Origin: Symsagittifera roscoffensis
Taxonomy: Eukaryota > Xenacoelomorpha > Acoela > Convolutidae
Assembly (NCBI RefSeq): GCF_963678635.1
Contig: NC_087069.1
Location: forward strand, 19,688,660 to 19,752,659
Reading direction: 5' to 3'
Length of the DNA stretch: 64,000 nucleotides
How positions within the stretch are numbered: position 1 is the first letter of the stretch; each line of letters starts with the position of its first letter. Shown one piece after another: positions 43,006 to 55,285 of this stretch. The position numbers were made by a program, and so were the translations under genes. The notes below the pieces were generated by a model. The model saw only the letters and a program-made list of their open reading frames with translations, was not told the origin of the DNA and ran no database searches.

Positions 43006-43850
43006 ATGAATTACGGACCACGCAATAAACGCAAAATATGCATTAAACGCAAAACTTGTATCATTCAGCCAATTATGTCAGGTTTACCTGTCGAACGACT
43101 CAGATATAAGCAACCACTCTTTAACCATACGGGTGTGGAATGGTTTGGACAGTTTTACGTTCCGGTTCGCAGAAGCACTGAAGGAAGATGGGAACTTCTT
43201 TTCACTCGCCTCACCACCAGGGCTGTACACCTTAAAATTGTGCCATAATTTTTTGTGTCAAGGGCATTGAAAGTTTCATTGCGCGTCGTGGTACACCAAG
43301 CGCGATCTGGTTGGTTAATGGCAAGAACTTCGTTGGTGCGGTAAAGGAATTACTTGCCTGCATCAAGAACTGTAACGGCATGGCTTCGAGCAATTTTGCA
43401 CACAAAAGTGTTTCTTGGAAATTCAACCCAATCATGGCGGTCCTGGGAGTGCCTCTTCCGAAGCGCATGCTCTACAGTATACTGAGCAGTAGGCGAGTTA
43501 TTTATGAGATCTTAGGAACAACTTTCTGCTTATTTGAGCAGGCTTCGAACTCTATGCCAATCACTCCTGTTAGTACCGATTCACGTGATTTAGAATCGTT
43601 AACCCCAAACCACTTTTTGTTTGGACAATATGCCACAAGCTTTCCTTCGCTTTTACCTGAGGCGCATTTCGATCAAAAGAAAAGGTACATGCGAGCGCAG
43701 TTGTATGCTAATGCTACTTGGTCTCGCTGGCCTCGCGAATATGTTCCCTCACTGAATAAGGGTGTCAAGTGGCACACTCTGTCTGACTTCACGCTTAAGA
43801 CGGGCGATCTTGTATGGGTGATTGAGCCCAATAGTCCGCGTGGGTACTAA
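43006..43850 (+). pseudogene. BEL/Pao integrase remnant
   Basis: It encodes IQPIMSGLPVERLRYKQPLF and HTGVEWFGQFYVPVRRSTE, then in another frame NGKNFVGAVKELLACI, and last NHFLFGQYATSFPSLLPE, WPREYVPSLNKGVKWH and LKTGDLVWVIEP. The first catalytic Asp is replaced by Glu (GVEWFG), and the second appears lost (WLVNGKNF where family members have an Asp-containing DNGTNF), so it is dead even apart from the frameshifts. Confidence 0.85.
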
Positions 43851-43986
43851 CCTCTCGCCTGAATCATAAGGCTAATTTATGGACTAGACAATTGCGCACG
43901 TTCCCCCTTGTTAAGACCGCAACGCAAGGTTTTACTCGGCCGACCGGTAAGCTCGCTCCGGTTCTTTCTTTTTCAGGGGCGGAGGA

Positions 43987-44413
43987 TGTCGCAACGCAAA
44001 TGTAATTAGAGTATAAAAATTTTAAAACAAGGCAGGATGGCCTAGCAGACTATTCTAAATGTACCCAAACTAAATACACCATTTCAGCATAAGTTCGAGT
44101 CCTCCGCGTGCACTTGTATTAAAATACTAAAAAAGTGGTTCTCATCATATTTGACCATTTTCAACTGTTTTTTTGGTTCTAATTCTGTTCAGAATTAATT
44201 AAAACGGGCCGGCAAAAAAAAAACAATTTGCTTCAAGGAGAATCGCCGGTTGTTTTATAGGGCTAGTAGCACCCTTTGTCCGAAGCAATTTGACCGAAAC
44301 AAGTTGCGTTTGTGATCTCGATTTTGCAAACCGTTTAAAGGCTTATCTAATTTTGTTGTGTGTTACCTATAATTAAGTTTGTGTTATACCGTTTTTCTCA
44401 GATTGAACGCACA
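43987..44413 (+). repeat. 3' LTR of the BEL/Pao element
   Basis: It begins TGTCGCAACGCAAATGTAAT and ends CAGATTGAACGCACA. It is longer than the 5' LTR, mostly through an insertion around 44200-44290. Confidence 0.85.
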
Positions 44414-44775
44414 CTTGTGTTGCTGGAATACTAAACTGACGTCTTTTCCCTTGTACTGCTCTTGTCGTTTCCGTTATGTTGCTGGAGTTTTGAACTGTCC
44501 TTTGTTATGCTGATATCGTCTTCTTTTTGTTCTTGATGTAGCTCCCTGATAGTTTGCCAAAAATATGCTCGCTTCAATCTCAAGCTCTGACAAACTTCCA
44601 AAAAAAATCCAATCCAAGTAGTTGAATTAACGCTACTTATTTCTCAGCAAATTAATCCAACAATTGTTCCATTTGAATTTTTATTTGCCATTGAGGTCAA
44701 ACGTAATCAATTCTGAACCGTGTTAGAGAAAAAAACACGATTAAAAAGAGTTAAATGGGATTATAGCCCCTCGGG

Positions 44776-44860
44776 TTTACATAAAAGTCAGCGTATTGGG
44801 GATTTTAACCTAGACAACCGACGGTTTGGCCGTTGTCATTTACGTTCGGCTATAGTTCTG
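44776..44860 (-). repeat. Degenerate tRNA-like segment, unit 1
   Basis: On the minus strand ACTATAGCCGAACGTAAA resembles an A box, and GGTTAAAATCCCC a damaged B box. The unit 2 copy at 48826-48905 keeps GGTTCGAATCCCC intact with CTATAGCTGAGCGTA upstream, and an anticodon-like stem with a mismatch. Both look like tRNA-derived relics. Confidence 0.45.
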
Positions 44861-47836
44861 TTAGTGAATTTTTTTACTTTCACTCTTTTTTACTTTCTTA
44901 TTCACTTTTGAAGTGCAACAACTACACACCAATTCCCTGCTCGCCATTGATTTTATAAGGCCCTTGTTGTGTTTTGTCATGTTTTGCGCTATAATTTTTT
45001 TAATTTTGTTTTTTTGTCAGGCTAATGTTTTTTTGTCTAAGATCGCTTGCGTCTAGTTTAACCAAGCTCGAATTCAATTTTGCAACAAGATAAGTGCAAT
45101 ATAAGCTAATCTGCTCACGGAAAAATCACAATTGGCAAATTGTTGTTACGCAATGCTTCTGCTCGTTATGAACATAAAAGTAGTGTTGACTTATTATTGC
45201 TGGTATTGATGTTTTTAGTGAAGTGTAAAAGGTAACAAAATAATTAAGAAAGACCTTTTAAATTAACAAAATTTTCTCCTTAGAGTTCATGAAAAAAAGC
45301 TACTTATTAAGCTACTTAAAAACATACATACACATTTACCCAAAATGATCATCAGACAGTGTCGAAGGAGTCCAACAAGATATAATTTCAGTCGTGATAT
45401 GCACAATTCAAAAAAAAATGGAAACTTTTTTTTTGAACTTCGAGCATATAAGGTAATTGAGCAGTCTTATGATTTAGGCCGTTAAACCTTAATTCTACTT
45501 ATGTGAGTTTGTTTTTCGAGATTTTTTGCGCTAATTTGGTCGTCTTTGAAAAAAATTTTAAAATTGAAAACTTTTGAAAAAAGTTTTGAAGATGTATTCA
45601 ATTTTTGTACGATTTTTTTCTTCGAGATTTTTTGTTATTCTTTTACAAAATTATTTTTCATCATATTACTTTATTAAAATATCTCTTTTTTTAAGAGTGA
45701 AATATGTCTCTGAAAAGCTTTTTCTGTATTTTATAAGGCTGCGGTGGGAGCAATCTGTGCTACTTGCACAGTAATGGACTGTCTTTGTTCTCATTTGAAG
45801 CTGAAAAAAAAAGCTTTTTGCGTTTTTATTTAGGTCTTATTTCTGTTTCTGTTTCTGTTAAATTTGAGGAAGAAAAAGTTAAGCGCAGAAACTGAAGCAA
45901 GACTCTGGCTTTTGGTGCAGAAAACTCAACCCTCACCCCCTATGCTACCTTGTAATGAATTTCTCTATGCTACCTTTTAATGAATCCCCCCGCCCCATTG
46001 AGAAGGAAATGAGCAGTTACGCACAGGGACGGATCTAGCAATTTTGCGAGGGGGGCCGACCTTCAGTAAAAATTCAAAAAATTCGTCAATATTTTTTTTT
46101 AAATTAATCAATTTGATTTTCTGAGGTCTTTCAAATCACAATAAAGACCTCATTTTGTCCGAAGTTTCTACGCCATAGCCATATTTTTCAAAAAAAAACA
46201 GATAAAAAAGGCGCTTTTAGGTTTGGGAAACTTTGACCAGTAAATGGCGTTTTTTTTGGCGCAATCCTCCTCAAAAATAGTGTATTTTAGCGACAAAGGC
46301 GTCTTTAGAAAAATTTTAGGGTCAGTCAGCCAAAAATGAATATCACAAATTAGTGCAAAGGGGAGACTCTTTGGTTCTACAGTGTCACGAATCCCTGAGG
46401 GTCGGGGGGGGCGGAGGTCGTTCGCCGCCTCCCCACCCCCTACCCCCGCCCCCTTCATCCCGCTGGTGGTTACACATATACGAAATTTTGATCTCATTAA
46501 CAATTTCCCCCTTTTGTGCAAGGGGGAGATTTGTTACTAGGTGAAAACGATAAATCGTAAAATTCCCCCTCGTACCCTAATTGACCAAATGCAGAATTTC
46601 CCCCCAGCCACGAATGAACTTAAAAAATAAATGTTCAAAATGGAGATAAAAATAGAGCTCGGAGCTTGTTTTAGTCGGAATATAAAATAGAACATCGCAA
46701 TCAAATTTTTTGCATCAAGGTCTGAAAGACTTGCCTCGATGTCAGCTTCCGGCTAGTAGCATCCTTTCGGTCAACTGTACAGTCGATCAGTTGCACTGCC
46801 GATGAATTTCGGCTAAAAAGCACAATTTGACAATTTTCGACCAACTGGATAGTCTAACAACGTCAACACTCGCGCTTCAACACTCGCATTTCAAAACTCG
46901 CACTTCAACACTCGCACTTCTGACGACTTTTGACTAAATGACCATTTTCGGACAAATGGTTACGTTGTAACGACTTTTGACTAAAACACCCGCCCTATTG
47001 AGAAAGAATTGAGCAGTTAAGCACAAGGGCGGATCTAGCAATTTCGCGAAAATTTGTTCGACACTTTTTTTAGATCGATCAAATTGATTTTCTGGTGTCT
47101 TCCAAATCACTATGAAAAACCCAATTGGACCAAACTTTCTGCGATGCAGGCAACTTTTTCAAAAGAAAATTAGGGTAAAAAAGCGTTTTTTAACACTTTT
47201 TGTTAAATTTTGACCAGTAAATCGCGTTTTTTTGGCGCTTCTACCCCTCAAAATTAGTATACTTTGGCGCCAAAGGCGCCCTTAGAAATGTTTTAGGGTC
47301 AGTCAGCCAAAAATGAATATCTCAAAACAGTGCGAATCCCTGAGGGGCGGGAGGGAGGGCGTCCGCCACCCCCCCCCCCCCCCCCCCCTTCAATCCGCTG
47401 GTGGTTACGCGTTTACGAACTTTTGATTTCTTTAAAGATTTCCCCCTTTTGTGCAAGGGGGAGATTCCTTACAAGCTGGAAGGGATCAACCGTAGAATTT
47501 CCCCCTAGCCACGTAAAAAATTTGGAGAGTCGGAAGATAAAATCGAACATCGTTATCAGATTGATAGCATCAAGTTTTGAAAGTTTTGTTTTACAAGTTT
47601 TGAAGATTGGGCGGTGAGCGGGAAAAAATTCATAAAATTCGGGTGTGGAGAAAAACATAGCTCCACGTCGACCAAAAATCGACACTATTTATACCTGGAA
47701 AGGCCTCGATTTCAGCTTTCGGCTAGCAGCACTTTTTTGGTCAACTGGACAGTCGACCAGTTGCACTGCCGATGAATCTCGGCTAAACAACACAGTTTGA
47801 CAGTTTTCGGCAAACTGGATAGTCTGACAACATCAG

Positions 47837-47986
47837 CACTCGCGCTTCAACCCTCGCACTTCAAAATTCGCACTTCAACACTCGCACTTCAACCCTCGCA
47901 CTTCAATACTCGCACTTCAATACTCGCACTTCAACACTCGCACTTCAACACTCGCACTTCAACACTCGCACTTCAATACTCGCACT
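47837..47986. repeat. 14-bp minisatellite
   Basis: About ten copies of CTTCAA(C/T)(A/C)CTCGCA follow one another. A shorter version is present at 46870-46920 and 50935-50985. In unit 2 the equivalent place is the N gap, so the array probably could not be assembled there. Confidence 0.9.
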
Positions 47987-48825
47987 TTCGAGAATTTTCG
48001 GCTAAACGCCCTCTTTCGGACAAATGGGTACTCTGTAACAATTTTGGCCAAACGCCCATTTTCGCTTAAATAAATGTGTTGTGACGGCTTTCGGCTAAAC
48101 GCCTTTTCTCGGTTAAATTAGCACTGTGTGACTATTTTTGGCCAAACGCCCACTTTTGGAAAAATTGGGTACGCTGTGACGAATTTTGGCTAAATGCCCA
48201 TTCACGGACAAATGGGCACTCTGTAACGATCCAAACGCCCACTTTCGGTCATATCAGCACTTAGTAACGACTTTTGTCGGACTAGAGTCGTTCGGAATAG
48301 AATCGTTTCAAGAACAGTCGTCCTGAGGAGAGGATCCCTCTGTGGTCCCTTGTGTTGCTGGAATACTAAACTGATGTCGTGTCTCTTGTGTTGCTGGAAC
48401 ACTAAACTGATGTCGTGTCCTTTGTAATGCTGATGTTGCGTCCCTTGTGTTGCTGGAATACTAAACTGATGTCCTGTCTTTTCCGTTGCTGATGTAGGTT
48501 CCTTGTGGGGCGCCTAAAACATGCTCGCGCCAATCTCAAACTCTGAAAGAAACTTAAAAGACTCTAACCTAACCAGTTGAAATAAACTTAATTATTTCTC
48601 GGCAAATAAATCCGACAATTGTTGATTTTGGGTTTTTTCATTGTTCAAAGAAACAACCGTTTTGGCTTAAAACTCAAAGCAACCTCTCAGAACACTGGTA
48701 TTTGCACGTAAGACAAAATGCTGTTTTGGAGGTCAGACTTAATCAATTCTGAACCGTGTTAGAGAAAAAATGGTTAATGGGAAAAAGTTCAAATGGGTTT
48801 ATAGCCCCTCAGGCTTACATGTATA

Positions 48826-48905
48826 AAGGTCGGGGTATTGGGGATTCGAACCCGGACAACGGGCGTTTTGACCGTTGTCATATACGCTCAGCTATAGTAA
48901 GGTTA
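48826..48905 (-). repeat. tRNA-like segment with intact B box, unit 2
   Basis: The minus strand reads CTATAGCTGAGCGTATATGA, then ACGGT and CCCGT flanking a 7-base loop CAAAACG, then GGGTTCGAATCCCC. The acceptor stem does not pair well and the loop lacks the usual U33, so a working tRNA is unlikely. Confidence 0.45.
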
Positions 48906-51884
48906 GTGTTTTACTTTCACTCTTTTTTATTTTCTTATTCACTTTTGAACTGCAACAACTACCCACCAATTCCCTGCTCGCCATTGATTTTATAAGACCC
49001 TTGTTGTGTTTTGTCATGTTTTGTGTTATAATTTTTTTAATTTTGTTTTTTGTCAGGCTAATGTTTTTTGTCTAAGATCGCTTGCGTCTAGTTTAACCAA
49101 GCTCAAATTCAATTTTGCAACAAGATAAGTGCAATATAAGCTAATCTGCTCACAGAAAAATCACAATTGGCAAATTGTTGTTACGAAATGCGTCTGCTCG
49201 TTATGAACATGAAAGTAGTGTTGACTTATCATTGCTGGTATTGATGTTTTTAGTGAAGTGTAAAAGGTAACAAAATAATTAAGAAAGACCTTTTAAATTA
49301 ACAAAATTTTCTCCGTAGAGTTCATAAAAAAAGCTACTTATTAAGCTACTTAAAAACATACATACACATTTACCCAAAATGATTATCAGAAAGTGTCAAA
49401 GGAGTCCAACAAGATATAAATTCAGTCGTGATATGCACAATTCAAAAAAAATAGAAAATTTTTTTTGAACTTCGAGCATATAAGGTGATCGAGCAGTCTT
49501 ATGATTTAGGCCGTTAAACCTTAATTCTACTTATATGAGTTTGTTTTTCGAGATTTTTTGCGCTAATTTGGTTGTCTTTGAAAAAAATTTTAAAATTGAA
49601 AACTATTGAAAAAAGTTTTGAAGATATATTCAATTTTTGTACGATTTTTTTCTTCGAGTATTTTTGTTATTCTTTTACAAAATTGTTTTTCATTACGTTA
49701 CTTTACTAAAATATCTCTTTTTTTAAGAGTGAAATATGTCTCTGAAAAGCTTTTTCTGTATTTTATAAGGCTGCGGTCGGAGCAATCTGTGCTACTTGCA
49801 CAGTAATGGACTATCTTTGTTCTCATTTGAAGCTGAAAAAAAGCTTTTTGCGTTTTTATTTAGGTTTTATTTCTGTTTCTGTTTCTGTTAAATTTGAGGA
49901 AGAAAAAGTTAAGCGCAGAAACTGAAACAAGACTCTGGCTTTTGGTGCAGAAAACTCAACCCTCACCCCCTATGCTACCTTGTAATGAATTTTTCTATGC
50001 TACCTTTTAATGAATCCCCCCGCCACATTGAGAAGGAAATGAGCAGTTACGCACAGGGGCGGATCTAGCAATTTTGCGAGGGGGGCCGATCTTCCGTAAA
50101 AATTCAAAACATTCGTCGATATTTTTTTAAAATTAATCAATTTGATTTTCTGAGGTCTTTCAAATCACAATAAAGACCTCATTTTGTCCGAAGTTTCTAC
50201 GCCATAGCCATATTTTTCAAAAAAAACAGATAAAAAAGACGCTTTTAGGTTTGGGAAATGTTGACCAGTAAATGGCGTTTTTTTTGGCGCAATCCTCCTC
50301 AAAAATAGTGTATTTTAGCGACAAAGGGTCAGTCAAGAGGGACACAAAGGGACAAGAAAAATTTTAGGGTCAGTCAGCCAAAAATGAATATCACAAATTA
50401 GTTCAAAGGGGAGACTCTTTGGTTCTACAGTGTGACGAATCCCTGAGGGTAGGAGGGGGGGGGAGAGGGAGGGCGTTCGCCGCCTCCCCACCCCACCCCC
50501 CTACCCCCGCCCCCTTCATCCTGCTGGTGGTTACACATATACGAAATTTTGATCTCATTAACAATTTCCCCCTTTTGTGCAAGGGGGAGATTTGTTACTA
50601 GGTGAAAACAATAAATCGTAAAATTCCCCCTCGTACCCTAATTGACCAAATGTAGAATTTCCACCCAGCCACGGAATGAATTTAAAAATTAAATTTTCAA
50701 AATTGAGATAAAAATAGAGCTCGGAGCTTGTTTGAGTCGGAATATAAAATAGACCATCGCAATCAAATTTTTTGCATCAAGGTCTGAAAGATTTGCCTCG
50801 CTGTCAGCTTCCGGCTAGTAGCACCCTTTCGGTCAACTGTACAGTCGACCAGTTGCACTGCCGATGAATTTCGGCTAAACCGCACTATTTGACAATTTTC
50901 GACCAACTGGATAGTCTAACAACGTCAACACTCGCGCTTCAACACTCGCATTTCAAAACTCGCACTTCAACACTCGCACTTCTGACGACTTTTGACTAAA
51001 TGACCACTTTCGGACAAATGGTTACGTTGTAACGACTTTTGACTAAAACACCCGCCCTATTGAGAAAGAATTGAGCAGTTAACACAAGGGCGGATCTAGC
51101 AATTTCGCGAAAATTTGTCGACACTTTTTTTAGATCGATCAAATTGATTTTCTGGAGTCTCCCAAATCACTATGAAAAACCCAATTGAACCAAACTTTCT
51201 GCGTTGCAGGAAACTTTTTCAAAAGAAAAACAGGGTAAAAAAGCGTTTTTAAACACTTTTTGGTAAATTTTGACCAGTAAATTGCGTTTTTTTTGGCGCT
51301 TCTACCCCTCAAAATTAGTATACTTTGGCGCCAAAGGCGCCCTTAGAAATATTTTAGGGTCAGTCAGCCAAAAATGAATATCTCAAAACAGTGCGAATCC
51401 CTGAGGGGCGGGAGGGAGGGCGTCCGCCCCTCCCCCTCCCTTCAATCCGCTGGTGGTTACGCATTTACGAACTTTTGATTTCTTTAAAAATTTCCCCTCT
51501 TTTGCGCAAGGGGGAGTTTCCTTAAAAGGTGGAAGGGATCAACCGTAGAATTTCCCCCTAGCCACGTAAAAAATTTGAAGAGTCGGAAGATAAAATCGAA
51601 CATCGTTAACAGATTGATAGCATCAAGTTTTGAAAGTTTTGTTTTCCAAGTTTTGAAGATTGGGCGGTGAGCGGGAGAAATTCATAAAATTCGGTTGTGG
51701 AGAAAAACATAGCTCCACGTCGCCCAAAAATCGACACTCTTTATACCTGGAAAAGCCTCAATTTTAGCTTTCGGCTAGCAGCACTTTTTTGGTCAACTGG
51801 ACAGTCGACCAGTTGCACTGCCGATGAATCTCGGCTAAACCACACAGTTTGACAGTTTTCGGCAAACTGGATAGTCTGACAACA

Positions 51885-52084
51885 NNNNNNNNNNNNNNNN
51901 NNNNNNNNNNNNNNNNNNNNNNNNNNNNNNNNNNNNNNNNNNNNNNNNNNNNNNNNNNNNNNNNNNNNNNNNNNNNNNNNNNNNNNNNNNNNNNNNNNNN
52001 NNNNNNNNNNNNNNNNNNNNNNNNNNNNNNNNNNNNNNNNNNNNNNNNNNNNNNNNNNNNNNNNNNNNNNNNNNNNNNNNNNNN
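51885..52084. other. Assembly gap, 200 N
   Basis: Exactly 200 unknown bases. By alignment with unit 1 the gap begins where the 14-bp minisatellite should start. Frames crossing it are not meaningful. Confidence 0.99.
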
Positions 52085-52106
52085 GAAGTGTCGGTAAACG
52101 ATGAAC

Positions 52107-52406
52107 AGTATTCGGAGCCCCTGGAGGCGTAGTGGCTGAACGATCTTCCGCGAAGCATAGCGTTTTGCGAGAAAGGCCTGTTTTTAATGACTGGGCCAAA
52201 TCTGAATGTCGACTCGACAGCTCCTGTAGGACCCGCTTTCCCCCATCTGGCGGAAGATTCCTCTTCTGTTGTGTCCAGTTATTAGCCGCCCGGGCAAGAT
52301 CAGCCAGCGCTTTGTATGGTTCACTCTCGGCAATGTTTCCCTCTAGTGAGAACATTGAGCTGAAGCGCGGAGTTATCTGAGGACTGAGACTGCCTCTTGG
52401 CACCAA
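52107..52406 (-). pseudogene. Gypsy C-terminal tail
   Basis: This frame runs from 52406 to the edge of the gap and encodes a charged, Ser/Arg-rich segment (RAANNWTQQKRNLPPDGGKR, FAEDRSATTPPGAP). It probably ends the polyprotein. No chromodomain is visible. Confidence 0.5.
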
Positions 52407-52475
52407 TTTGACCCGATCTCGACTATAGTCCTGACTGGCAATTTGGTCCGGCGTTAAGATATTTCGTTCGAGTCC

Positions 52476-53487
52476 TTATGCTGAAGAATCAGAATTAACT
52501 ATATTAAGAAAAGCTTGTGACCATTCAGTATTGGGCATACGTCCGAAGTGCATTTCAAATGGTGACTTCTTAAGTGTAGAATGATTATTTTTACGAATAT
52601 CTTCTATTATTCGATGAAGTACTTCTTTAAAATTACCGAAGTTAGGGTCCAGTTGTTCAGTGCCTAGCTTGCGTTTTATAGTCTGTATCATACGTTCAAC
52701 GAGACCAGAGCCTCGATGGTCTCCGACTGGAGAAAGGATATGCTTGATACCTTTACTAGAACAAAATTGTTGTACCATGTCGTTTTTAAACCCAGAGCCG
52801 TGATCGGTCCTGATAGAATGAGGTAACCCATGAATTCGGATATAAGATTCAAGAAATTTCGTAACCTTTTTAGCCCCAGTAGTTTTAGTAATAAGTACAG
52901 AAGGAAATTTCGAGAAGCGATCGATAGCTACTAAGAGGAATATTTTCACACCTTTGTCATCCAAAATAGGACCAGCAAAATCTAACTGCAACTCCTGATT
53001 TGGTCCCGTCAACTGGGGCAAAGTTTGTGCGGTATGAAAAGTTTTAACGGGCTTTAGATTCTTACCATACAGGGTGCACTCGCGGCACTTCTCGCAGGTG
53101 TCGACTATCTGCCGGTTCAAGAACGGCCACCAAATATACTCTGAGGCGGACATCATGTCCTCTTGGCCAGGATGCGATCGATGAAGTCGGGCAAGGACGG
53201 CTGGTCTCAAAACTTCTGGGATGGCCAGTTTGTTGTCAATAATCACACAGTTGTTGACAACCGCTGCCTTGGACCAAAATTGGGCCATGTAAGATCCGAG
53301 TTTAATGAAACTGGAAACGTCTTTGCTGTTAATGGCTCGTTTCATCGGGCCCAGAAATCGGTCTTCCTCCGTGAGCTCAGCTAAGAGATCGGCATCGAAT
53401 AAACCTGGGAGTACCACAATTTCTTTCTTTGACTCTGAGACGATTGGTTTTGCACCATTGATTGCGTACTTGACGAGATCTTACTGA
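52476..53487 (-). pseudogene. Gypsy integrase
   Basis: It has the HHCC zinc motif (LHRSHPGQ...CEKCREC) and the DDE triad in LQLDFAGP, RTDHGSGF and GLVERMIQT. This long frame is uninterrupted from about 53475 to 52476 and looks catalytically complete, but a TAA at about 53476-53478 cuts it from the upstream polyprotein. About 60 residues further upstream can be followed in other frames. Confidence 0.9.
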
Positions 53488-54065
53488 AGGGCGCGGGCTT
53501 GGCCTTCGAAAGTTAGGGGAACTCAAGGTGAAATTTTCGACGAAAGAGAGAAGTTCTGCTTGATCCTCCATTGAACTGTGTGACGGATGTGGTTTAGTAA
53601 GGTTAGTTGGTTGAGTTATTGGTTTGTCGTTAGTATGTTGAAGAGCAGAATGTGGTAATGCAGTAGGATGGGAACCAGTAGGATTAGATGGATTCATGTT
53701 GTAGTGAAAAAGATGAGATGAGTGAAATAAAAGAGATTGATTTGCAACTATCTTTTAACAATTCAGGTCGGAGACAATGATTCCAGTCAAGCGAATTTGG
53801 TTTACGATTATTAATTAGAATACCGGTTTCTGATTGGTCAATTTCGTAACAACATGATTGAACGCCCTCACTCGGTGAGAGACCGCACGCGCGAATTTGC
53901 ATAACGTGATTTGATTGGTCGAGAAAACGGTTTGATTTCAGAGTTTGAGGCACAACAACCTCTTGCGGCGGGGAACGTATTTTACTAGCCGAATCAAGTA
54001 TATTGAATGTATTAATAAATGATAAGGCCGAATTAAAAGCCTCAATAGACTTTACAACAAAAAGT

Positions 54066-55015
54066 TCATCGTATATTGATGGCGCTGGAGCTGAGAAGTT
54101 TGGATGTCGAGAAAGGTAGTCCACAATGCCTAATGTAACCCCCAGGCACGTGGATAACTTCAAAGTCGAAGGGTAGTAAACGGTCCGCCCAACGTGAAAG
54201 GCGCGACTGATAGGATTTGTTATTATAATTTTCGCTTAGCGCCGAAATGATGGCTTTGTGGTCAGTTAGTACTTGAAAACGATTTCCCAACAAATAAGTA
54301 CGAAAGTGTTCGCACGCCCAAACGATCGCCAACAATTCAAGTTCATTCGTACTATATTTTGATTCAGCATTATTGAGGAAGCGTGAGGCAAACGCAGTAG
54401 GAGCCCAAACCCCTTGCTCGATCTCCTGTTCCAAGCATGCTCCTAACCCGCTATGACTAGCGTCACATTTTACCCGAGACTTTTTTGAAGAGTCATAATG
54501 GAGTAAGTTTGGAATGTTAGCCAACAGGTTTATAATACTCTTGAAGGCATTATCTTGTTCCTCACCCCAACGGAAAGACTGTTTATTGCATGCCTTTAAA
54601 GATTCTCGAAAATGAACGGTATAGGTGTGTAGGTCAGGTAAGAATCGTTGCAAATGATTTAACGTCCCCATAAAAGAGCAGAGTTGCTTTAAAGTTTTGG
54701 GGGGTTTCAGTGATCGGACCGCATCAATTTTTGAAAATTTCGGAGAGTACCCGTGCTCATTTATAATGTAACCTAACCAAGTTAGCTGGTTTACTGAGAA
54801 CTCGCACTTACTGAATTTCAATGCTCAGCCTTCTTGGTCGAGTCGCTGCATCACTCTCTCGACCAATTTATTGTGATCTTGGACATTTCCCTTCGTGACT
54901 ACTAGGATGTCGTCCAAGTAACAGATTACACCTTCTAATCCGTGCAAGGTACAATCCATCGCCTTTTGAAACTCAGTCGGCATGTCAGTCAACCCATAGA
55001 ACCCTGACTTGCAGG
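54066..55015 (-). pseudogene. Gypsy reverse transcriptase and RNase H, N-terminally deleted
   Basis: It begins at GFYGLTDMPTEFQKAMD (motif B region), continues with YLDD (54910-54921) and, after a stop at about 54826, FSKCEFSVNQLTWLGYIINE and the thumb. RNase H follows with YDSSKKSRVKCDASHSGLGA, STNELELLAIVWA and LTDHKAII. The fingers and motif A of the reverse transcriptase are absent. DYLSRHPNF near 54110 marks the end of RNase H in another frame. Confidence 0.88.
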
Positions 55016-55285
55016 TCTAGACCCAACAGATTTCTTGTTCGGTTCTCAGAGACAAGGAAACAAGCCTCTTCCACTTTCCAACCACTAGACGAGATCGGGA
55101 GACAAACTGAGCCAAGGAGGCGAATCGGTTTTTTATTGTAATCGACATACAGAGTGTCTATAGGGTACCGTGCCACATCTCGAAATTGGAAAGACGGGTT
55201 GCGTTGTAATATTAAATCGCAGGTACGTTTATTAATAAATGAGACCGGACTTCCAGTGTCGATAGTTGAATAGAAAAACTCAATC
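54985..55285 (-). pseudogene. Gypsy protease
   Basis: The DTGS active site lies at about 55250-55260, and the region ends with NLLGLDLQ at about 55020, the usual end of a retropepsin domain. It is followed directly by sense from the middle of the reverse transcriptase. Confidence 0.75.

Larger units (their letters stand above)
37161..44413 (+). mobile_element. BEL/Pao LTR retrotransposon, decayed
   Basis: Two related LTRs (37161-37558 and 43987-44413) start TGT and end ACA and enclose a primer-binding site and gag-pol remains in the order gag, protease, reverse transcriptase, RNase H, integrase. That order and the gag motif LPELKLAQFDSNPLNWHKLF place it in BEL/Pao. A 5-base target duplication is plausible (TTTGT/CTTGT) inside the CTTGTGTTGCTGG repeats. 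There are many stops and frameshifts and the LTRs have diverged, so it is old and inactive. Confidence 0.88.
44414..51884. repeat. Tandem array of ~4.03-kb units
   Basis: Unit 1 (44414-48443) and unit 2 (48444 to the gap at 51885) are highly similar; anchors are 44706/48740, 45574/49606, 46353/50390 and 47797/51849. Each unit contains a tRNA-like segment, an AT-rich part without genes, two diverged ~1-kb sub-repeats (46020 and 47020 in unit 1) with a CAGGG(A/G)CGGATCTAGCAATT phrase like some DNA-transposon ends, C-rich runs, the CCCCCTTTTGTGCAAGGGGG palindrome and a 14-bp minisatellite. No gene is seen. Confidence 0.8.

Noticed and set aside
47797-48069. Protein with TRTSTLALQ-type repeats
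   Set aside because: It is a translation of the 14-bp minisatellite, with no conserved frame outside it.
48826-48905. Functional tRNA gene
   Set aside because: The A and B boxes are visible, but acceptor and anticodon stems do not pair correctly and the unit 1 copy is further decayed.
51741-52406. 221-residue frame across the gap
   Set aside because: It passes through 200 unknown bases; only the part right of the gap is used, as the gypsy tail.
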